A stretch of DNA of 64,000 bases from Glaciozyma antarctica PI12 (Eukaryota > Basidiomycota > Microbotryomycetes > Kriegeriales > Camptobasidiaceae). The notes below the pieces were generated by a model. That model had not been told where the DNA came from. It searched no databases and worked only from the letters and a program-made list of their open reading frames with translations. The stretch covers positions 1,934,061 to 1,998,060 of the forward strand of contig KZ627148.1 of NCBI GenBank assembly GCA_002917775.1. Reading direction: 5' to 3'. Below, in pieces: positions 57,601 through 64,000 of the stretch (position 1 is its first letter; every line of letters starts with the position of its first letter). Made by a program: the position numbers and the translations under genes.

Positions 57601-58172
57601 CCTTCCTCAGCTCTGCGTTCTTCCTCTCGGCGTCGGCCTCGTGCTCGCGCGGGTGTCGAAGAGCTGGATTCGAGTCGACAAGTGCTTGGATCTGGTCGTC
57701 GTAAACCCAGTCGATGAAGCTAGACCTCGGTTCTGACTCGTTCTCGTTGAATTCGTAGCCCTCCCACCTGCCATGCCAAGGGTTAGCTCTCCGGTTCCCA
57801 CGCCAGGGTTCAAAGCTCGACTTGCTTGACTTGGTATCCTGGACAGCAGAGCGCCTCGTCAGCTCGGAACAAAGGAACAAAGGAACAAAGGAGGAGCTCA
57901 CGTAGCTGCCACTTGTGCGCTGGGAGCGTAGGGTCGTAGTCGTCCCTGCCGGGGAGGTTTTGGATCAACTCCGTCCTCCAGCCTGCGGAGAGATGTGAGC
58001 ACATGACAACGCACTGCAGAGCTTTCAAACGAGTGCTACCAGTAATCGCCTCTGCAAGGGGTGAGCCGTCAGTTCGTGTGAGCTGTTGCCGCTGTCGGAG
58101 AAAGGACGCACCGACCATCCACACGTCCGCTGCTTTTGCCGAGCTTGACCGTGAAGAGCTCGGTAAAGCCAT
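54686..58172 (-). CDS. Chromodomain protein, possibly Chp1-like silencing factor
   Basis: From the ATG at 58172, small exons assemble a chromodomain: ADVWMVEAITGW, then HKWQLRYQVKWEGYEFNENE with SEPRSSFIDW. A charged helical stretch follows (RKNAELRKAEEKKRKRKVQ), then a long acidic/Ser-rich linker with repeated GFADD/DFADD motifs, basic clusters and many prolines. The C-terminal half is ordered: NHGVLKTTVSNGFVLLNRP, VKAVFVHVSERDEIGAYPMG, NLFIQRPAEVSDLV, SDLHLWLSLLESDES, and RRWIVVGTEEEVRNAAAVPG ending FEQAAKLVA. A chromodomain start with a PIN-like end recalls fission-yeast Chp1, which binds H3K9me. I infer this from layout, not from alignment. The intron 57826-57768 uses a GCAAGT donor and is supported by the intact YQVKWEGY join. 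Confidence 0.72.
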
Positions 58173-58564
58173 ACTCGAGGCGGCTGCTTGGTGTTCCGCT
58201 CGTGCTCGGGTGAGGCGGCCGTTTGGAGGGAAGGAGGGAAAGCGGAGGAGAAAGGGAGGTTGTGGGGGTTCTGGGGGGCCTGTCTTTAATTTTCAAAATC
58301 TTCCTCCATTGAATCTTCGCAGCCGGACTCCGAGAGGGTAACTGGCTTCCTCGCTTTCGCTTTCCTCCGACCTTCAGAGGCTTCCCCTCAGCGACGACTT
58401 GTAGGACGGCAGAGGAGATGGCCGCGTGAGGTGCCAGGCAACGCCGTTGGTCAAGCGGGCTTGCGCCCCCGCCGGCGAAAGCGCCGCATTCCTAGTGCGC
58501 CGCGAATTCCGCTCGACGGCTTCCAGCTTCTCCCCTGGCCCCTCCACTCCACTCGCGCGCAAGG
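58173..58564. promoter_or_regulatory. Divergent promoter of the chromodomain and cyclodeaminase-family genes
   Basis: About 390 bases between divergently transcribed genes. No specific element identified. Confidence 0.5.
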
Positions 58565-59962
58565 ATGGCACTCAACGCGCCCCACCAGGACTCGCTCCTC
58601 ATCCTCTCCGCGTCTGATATCTCTGTCCTCACCTCTTGCTCTCTCACCGCCGATGTCCTGGTACGTCCGACGCTCTCCTCCCGCTAGCCTGTTCCAGGCT
58701 CATGGCAGCTCCACACAGACAACGATGATTGCGCGTACGCTCCATGCCATCTCCTCGGACTCGAAGGAAGCTCCTGTGCCCGGCGTGGTGGCAGGGATCC
58801 AGAACCCTGCTCGTATCGCGACCGAGACGGACGCTCACAAGACGCTCTACATGCCTTCCCGTCTCACGACCTCGAAAGGTGTACGTCCTTGAGTCTGCTC
58901 CTTTCTTCAGGCGGAGCTGATCTTGAAGTGCCGCGCTCGCAGGTCTCGATGACCGCCTGCAAGGTCGTTGCGGTCCCAAAGCCAGCTGCCGCGGTCGAAG
59001 GCCTGCCCGCGACGACGCTCCTGTTCGACGAGACGACGGGCAAGTGTCGAGCAGTCGTCAACGCGGGAGAACTGACCGGATTAAGAACGGCGTGAGCCTT
59101 CTCCCTTCCCTGCCTCGAACGCTAACCCAAGTAATCTCCCTCGCAGCGCCGCTTCTGCTCTCGCAACACGTCTCCTCGGCTCTCCCACCTCTTCGCACCT
59201 CGCCATCTTTGGCACAGGAACTCAGTCTTACTACCACGCCCGTTTGTCTTCCTCTCACCCCGTCCAACGATCTCTAACTCGCACGCAGGCCTCATCCTCG
59301 AGCTCTTCCCCACCCTCAAGCTCGTCACTCTCATCGCGCGCCAGATCACCTCGCGCGCCACGGCACTCGCAGCAAAGATCCAGCTCGATTTCCCGAACGT
59401 CGAAGTGCGCTCAGCGACGAGCGAGGAGACGCCCACGGTCCTCCCTAGCGCCGATATCGTCTGCTGGTCCGTTCTCTCCCTTCCTTCCCCCTCGCTGTTC
59501 CTTGACATCGCACACGCAGCTGCGTCCCCTCCACGTCCCCCCTCTTCACCCTCTCAGACCTCAGTCCAACGGCCCACATCAACGCCAGTACGTCCCCTCT
59601 CCCCGCTCTTTCCCTCGCTAAATTCCAACCCAGTCGGTTCCTACACTCCCAAGATGCAGGAATTCCCTCCTTCCCTCCTTGAAACTCTCCCCTTCCTCCT
59701 CGTCGATTCCCGCGACGCGTGCCTCCTCGAAGCGGGCGAACTCGTCAGGGCTGGGACGAAGGCGGAGCAGTGTGTCGAGTTGGGGGAGGTGGTGGATTTG
59801 AAGGGGGAAGTGGTAGACGGGGAGGCGTTGAGGAGGAGGATGAAGGGGGAGGGGAGGAGCTTGTATAAGGGAGTTGGGGTGGGGGGGATGGATGTGGCGG
59901 TGACGGAGGTTTGTGTGGAGATGGCGGAGAGAATGGGGTTGGGTGTCAGGGTGCCGTATTAG
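58565..59962 (+). CDS. Ornithine cyclodeaminase / mu-crystallin family protein
   Basis: Six exons from the ATG at 58565 (MALNAPHQDSLLILSASD). Joins: 58565-58660, 58698-58880, 58943 onward to ELTGLRTA, AASALATRLLG with IFGTGTQSYYHARLI, then IVCCVPSTSPLF and INAIGSYTPKMQEF. TGxRTAAxSAxA, the Rossmann GxGxQ motif and GSYxPxMxE are family signatures. Members use NAD(P) and act as ornithine cyclodeaminase, ketimine reductase or related enzymes, so the exact substrate is open. The first intron, 58661-58697, is only 37 nt. All exon phases agree and no frame break is seen. Confidence 0.88.
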
Positions 59963-60265
59963 AGATTTGGCGCGAGTGAGTTGGGAAGAGGAGAGTGTGG
60001 AAGAGCGAACGAATCACCCTGCAAGGATGGTTCGACAGCCAGCGACCTTTGAGAGGAACGATTGAAATGGGCTGGAGATTAGCGTCCGAGAGAAGGAGAG
60101 GAGACGTGCCCAGGAACGCAACCACGAGCTTACACGCAGAAGGCAAGAGCAGAAGCAGGTACACAGAAGCAGGCAACAGGAGCAGGTAACGCGAGAGCAG
60201 ATCGACCTCAGCTCCACCCCATCATCCCTACACGCGATAGCTACATTACTCCCTCCCTACCACAC
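59963..60265. other. Convergent intergenic region
   Basis: About 300 bases between convergent genes, carrying their 3' ends. It contains imperfect AGAAGCAGG/GGAGCAGG repeats at about 60147-60188. Confidence 0.45.
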
Positions 60266-60901
60266 TCACTGCTTGCCCTCATCATCCCCCTCCCCCTTCT
60301 TGTTGGACCTGAACGCCTCCTCACTCATCGCAGCCTCGAGTCCTCCCGCTCCCTCGAAACTCTGATCTCCCATCGTCTTGAGCGCCTCGAACGCCTGCTT
60401 GGGATCGATATGCACTCCCGCCGACTTGAGGCTGCTCATGAGGCGTTCTGCCGCCTGGCGAAGTTCAGGATCGCTTGAAAGAGAGGTAGGGTTAGCAGCT
60501 GGTATTTCGGAGGGAGTGGAGGGACGGACTTGGCGAGCTGCAGCATCATGGCCATGCTGGGCTTGTCACCGTTCGAGAGGTCCACTCCCGTCTTGTCCTT
60601 TGCCAGCTTGGCGAGGGCCTCAATCGCTTGCAGCGCCTCGGGGTGAGCCTGCAATCGATCGTACAGAGCTGTCGGCACCAGATCAGCCTCGTCCATCAGA
60701 GTGGGTGTGAAAGGGCGTACGGACGGAGGCTTCCGAGTAAGGGGCCTCGAAGGGACTGCGAGGAGCTTCGGAGGCAAAGGAGAGGGGAGTGGCGGAGAAG
60801 GAGCGGAGGTTGGAGATGGGGAAAGTGGTGGTGCGCTGAGGGGGAGCGAAGGTGGCTGCCCGACGGAGACCTTGTCGTGTACTTGAGGCGATGAACTGCA
60901 T
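60266..60901 (-). CDS. Small predicted mitochondrial protein of unknown function
   Basis: Three exons from the ATG at 60901 encode about 165 residues. The N-terminus, MQFIASSTRQGLRRAATFAP, is rich in Arg/Ser/Thr without acids, and FSATPLSF resembles a processing site, so import into mitochondria is likely. The mature part is helical: LYDRLQAHPEALQAIEALA, VDLSNGDKPSMAMMLQLAK, and DPELRQAAERLMSSLKSAG with HIDPKQAFEALKTMG. It ends in a Lys/Glu/Asp-rich tail. I do not recognise the family. Confidence 0.7.
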
Positions 60902-61263
60902 TGTCGATGGAGATGGTGGCGGTGTTGGAGTCAAGAGTGGTGACGGAGCAGTCCGGCGGGAGGAAGTCGAGTCTCTCCTAGAACGCGATCGTGTCGAGTG
61001 TCCACGACGTTCAAAGGGCGGAGAGGGAGTGTGCTCAGGTAGCTGCTGTAGCTACTCACGTCGACTTGAGCAAGCAGGCTCCAGCTCAGAAGAAGCAGAT
61101 CTGGAAGTAAGTGCAACTAAGTGCCCAGGAAGACGTGAGAGGGAGAGTCCCTTGAGGTTCCTCGCGAGCTGATCACCTCCTCTCCTCTCCTCTCGACCAG
61201 CTCGACAGCAACACCTGCGCCCTTCACCTTCCAGGTCACCACAACCAGCACAGTACATCCGCA
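60902..61263. promoter_or_regulatory. Divergent promoter of the mitochondrial protein and MOB2 genes
   Basis: About 360 bases between divergent genes. No individual site identified. Confidence 0.45.
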
Positions 61264-62546
61264 ATGAGCGGGTTCCTCTCAAGCATGGGGTCAGTCGGCG
61301 TCTCCTGGAACGTCTGATCCACTTTGAGCTGACGCGACGGCGCAGCATTGGCAACAACCGCTCCTCCTCCAACAAGTCTCCCGCTGGCCGATCCAACAAC
61401 CCTCCTCCTCCTAGAACACAGCAGCAGTCCTACCACCCCGGAGATCCCAACGCCTCGTCCAACGCTGCCTTTCCGCGAGGAGGCTCAGCTCCAGGAGGCC
61501 CGACCAAGGGACAGACGCAGAACGACCGCTTGTACCTGTGTCTGCCGTTCGTCAAAGCTGCTCTGGTCAAGGGAAACTTCAAGACGATTGTGGCGCTGCC
61601 AAAGTGTGAGTCGTCTGCGCGTGGAGGGACGGGGAGCTCGATTCAGTGGAGGACCGGAGCTGACCCGTGCGCCCTCCTCCAGATGTTGACGTGAACGAAT
61701 GGGTTGCAGTCAACTGTAAGTGTACTAGACTCAACACACGGACACGGCCGCAGGTCCTTTTCAGACGCGTGTGCTGACTCCCAGCTCCTCGCAGTGGTCG
61801 ACCTCTTCAACAACCTCAACCTGTTCTACTCTGTCGTGACCGAGTTCTGCACTGTCGAGAATAACCCAACCATGTCTGCTGGACCGGGGTGCGTCCGCTC
61901 TTGCTCTTGGAAGATTCCTGCCGCTGACCCCCCGACGCAGCATGGACTACACCTGGATTGACGCTTCGCGAAAGCGCGTCAAGCTCCCTGCACCGCAGTA
62001 CATCGACTACGTTCTCACCTGGGTCGAAGGACTCATCAAGGACGAGTCCGTTTTCCCTACTAAAGCCGGTTCGTCTTGGCCTATCGCATTCCTCGGACGT
62101 TATCACTGACGCGCTCCCTCCTTTCTCCGTACACTCGCGCTCCCTCCACTCCACTCGCTCCACTTCACTCGTTTCACTCCACCTCCCTCATATCTCTTTC
62201 CACGACAACGCAGGCCGCGAGTTCTCCCCGAACTTCCCCTCTGTCGCGCGCCACATCTACACCCAACTTCTCCGAATCTTCGCCCACCTCTACCACGCGC
62301 ACTACCCCATCTTCCTACACCTCTCCTCTGAGGGACACCTCAACTCCCTCTTCGCCCACTTTCTCACGTTCGGACGCGAGTTTGATTTGCTCGAGGAGAA
62401 GGAGACGAGGGCGCCGAAGGAGGGGTGGCCTTTTGTCGTCGGAGACTTGATGGATGTGAGTTTGTTGAGCTGGGCGTTGAAGAATGTGGAGCTGATGGTG
62501 TGTGTGTGTGCAGAGCTGGAAGGGACTTGGTATTCTCGAGGCTTGA
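61264..62546 (+). CDS. MOB2: MOB2-type kinase activator
   Basis: Six or seven exons from the ATG at 61264 (MSGFLSSMGIGNNR), ending DSWKGLGILEA at 62546. The Mob/phocein domain reads LYLCLPFVKAALVKGNF, IVALPKYVDVNEWVAVN, LFYSVVTEFCT, GMDYTWID, KLPAPQYIDYVLTW, FPTKAGREFSPNF and AHLYHAHY, with SLFAHFLTFGREF. The PFxKxALVKGxF and LPKYVDxNEW forms identify MOB2 rather than MOB1. MOB2 binds and activates NDR kinases (Cbk1/Orb6) for polarity and morphogenesis. The zinc site normally has Cys-x4-Cys and two His. Here the second Cys position is Asn (FCTVENNPTM). All splice phases agree. Confidence 0.9.
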
Positions 62547-64000
62547 GGACCGCGTGGGGCGTGTATCAGCAAGGTCCGTCGTGCTCGCTCCTCGCTGGCA
62601 ACATCGTGGCTGATTCTCTCACACAGGTATATCAAGACGCGCAATGATAGGCCAGGCGTCGGTTCGCAATCGTTTATACCCTTTCGCATTCGTCTCCTTC
62701 GTGAACGCTGCTCTGTCGGTGCCTCGGTTCTCCTGCTCCCGTTCCTCTCACTTCGTGGGAGCTTCGCTGCTTTTAACCAGCCCATCTACACTCTTCTCTT
62801 ACGCCAGTCTTCGCGCAGTCATTGGCGGGAGTCTCGCTCAACTCGCTGCTCGCTGTCGAATACGCTTTGAGAGGGGAAGCCGGGGGAATCAATCTGTCTC
62901 GCCTCAAAATCGTTTTAATCTCCAGCATTGGGAGCCTAACTGTACCAGACTGGTCGACGTCGAGGGCCACGAATAGCGCGATCAGGCACGCCAGCTTCTC
63001 CGTTTAATCGGTAGCTGATTTGGCACGGGATCATTCGTCTGCCTTGTCCCGGTCGTCCTGCACCAGATTAAACGAATGGAGAGGACTGCGATAAAGGAAG
63101 TCTCGTTGCTGCTTCTCCCGACTACTTGCGGAGACCTTTGGCTGGCGGCGAGTGAGCGAGATCAGGGCCGAGGTCCTGACCCAACTGTGTGCACCTCGAC
63201 GACCCCTCAATCACCAGATCCGGCTGCAAACGGACGAAAGAAGCAATCAAGTCCCCACAACGTGCTCATCCGACGCGGTACCCTTTCAGAGCGTCCTCGC
63301 TGGCAACAAATTTGCTCTTCTCCCTCTTGCTCACCCTCACAACGCACGTTAAAAGCTTCAAGGACTCTCAAAGGATCACAAGGAAATGGTGCGTCGTAGT
63401 CCTTGGACGCCTGTGAGGAGATAGCTAACGAAACTCCCCAATCGTGCGCTTCCTCCCTCTCCCTCCTCCCCTCCTCTCCTCACCTCTCCCACCACTCGCT
63501 CTCTTGAACACCCAGTCCGATATTGTTGATGCTGCTGCTGAGGTCGTGGAGGACGCGTGCGTGAGTCTCTGTGGCGTCTGTTGAGCTTGACTGTAAAGGG
63601 GCAAGCTTGCTTTCACGAGCGAAGCTATGTAGAAAGAAGCCAGACCGGAGTCCGCCGAAAGCTTGCTGCCGGACTTCAGGACTCAGAACTGCACTCACCT
63701 GTGCTCTTCATTCTTCAGCAAAATTCCAGAGCACTCCGTACCGACTACACGTCTTCTGCTGGCTCTCCTTCGCGTTCAGCAATGTCTCGCGCGGCAGGAA
63801 TGGGGGACGTCAACGCAAGGAGGACCCGGACTGCCCGCGAGTCTCCTGTGCTATGTGTATAGATCCCATGGAAGCGTCCGTTGTACCACAGCACCGTATC
63901 TTGCTCACCTGGCTCCCTCCCTTGGCCGGTATGGTCATCAACCCCAAAACACCGGATCTCCGAGGAGGTCCGAAACGCTCGCTCCCCACTCCGCCCCTTC
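62547..64000. other. Terminal region without a supportable gene
   Basis: About 1.45 kb. Some intron-like signals occur on the minus strand near 63420-63700, and open frames of up to about 108 codons exist, but none has a recognisable domain or consistent exon phases. It may hold the edge of a gene that continues past the window. Confidence 0.4.

Noticed and set aside
1-64000. Transposons, LTR elements, CRISPR arrays
   Set aside because: No terminal repeats, integrase, reverse transcriptase, transposase or regularly spaced repeats were recognised in any frame I read.

Overview
This is a nuclear contig from a GC-rich, intron-dense fungus. I read it as a basidiomycete red yeast of the Rhodotorula/Sporobolomyces type (Pucciniomycotina). 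Genes are tightly packed on both strands with many 45-70 nt introns. The usual donor is GTGCGT, with a CTGAC-type branch site and a CAG/TAG acceptor. A separate DNMT5-type methyltransferase, HLTF, MOB2, a CAP10-type glycosyltransferase and a (6-4) photolyase fit a basidiomycete. I saw no mobile element, viral relic, CRISPR array or rRNA. The species is inferred, not proven.

Layout. 0-6 kb: a Ser/Thr-rich single-pass membrane protein (+), a membrane-anchored SGNH/PC-esterase-like protein (-), and a decayed gene remnant (+). 7-11 kb: a homeodomain factor and a CAP10/GT90 glycosyltransferase (both +). 12-18 kb: an intron-containing tRNA-Arg(CCG) (-), a queuine tRNA-ribosyltransferase accessory subunit (-), PEX11 (-), a conserved protein of unknown role (+), and a small Gln-rich protein built from micro-exons (-). 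19-32.6 kb: two SNF2-RING ATPases in tandem, a DNMT5-type DNA methyltransferase with about 35 exons and an HLTF/Rad5-type protein with a HIRAN domain. 33-42.4 kb: a cyclin with a spliced, ATG-free leader (+), a MARVEL-like four-span membrane protein (-), and a Gln/Ala-rich RGG protein (+). 43-49 kb: an MFS transporter (-), an alpha/beta-hydrolase (+) and hexokinase (-). 49-58 kb: an Fpk1/NRC-2-type kinase, a (6-4) photolyase and a chromodomain protein, all on -. 58.5-62.6 kb: an ornithine-cyclodeaminase-family protein (+), a small mitochondrial protein (-) and MOB2 (+). The last 1.4 kb holds no gene I can support.

How they connect. The strongest theme is chromatin and genome maintenance: DNMT5, HLTF, the chromodomain protein and the (6-4) photolyase. 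The DNMT5 here has no visible chromodomain, while a separate chromodomain gene lies about 27 kb away.

Sequence quality. At least eight otherwise well-conserved genes, including hexokinase, have exons whose length is off by one base. Most look like a single extra base. I read these mainly as uncorrected assembly indels, but the DNMT5 gene carries four or five of them, so partial decay of that gene cannot be excluded from sequence alone.
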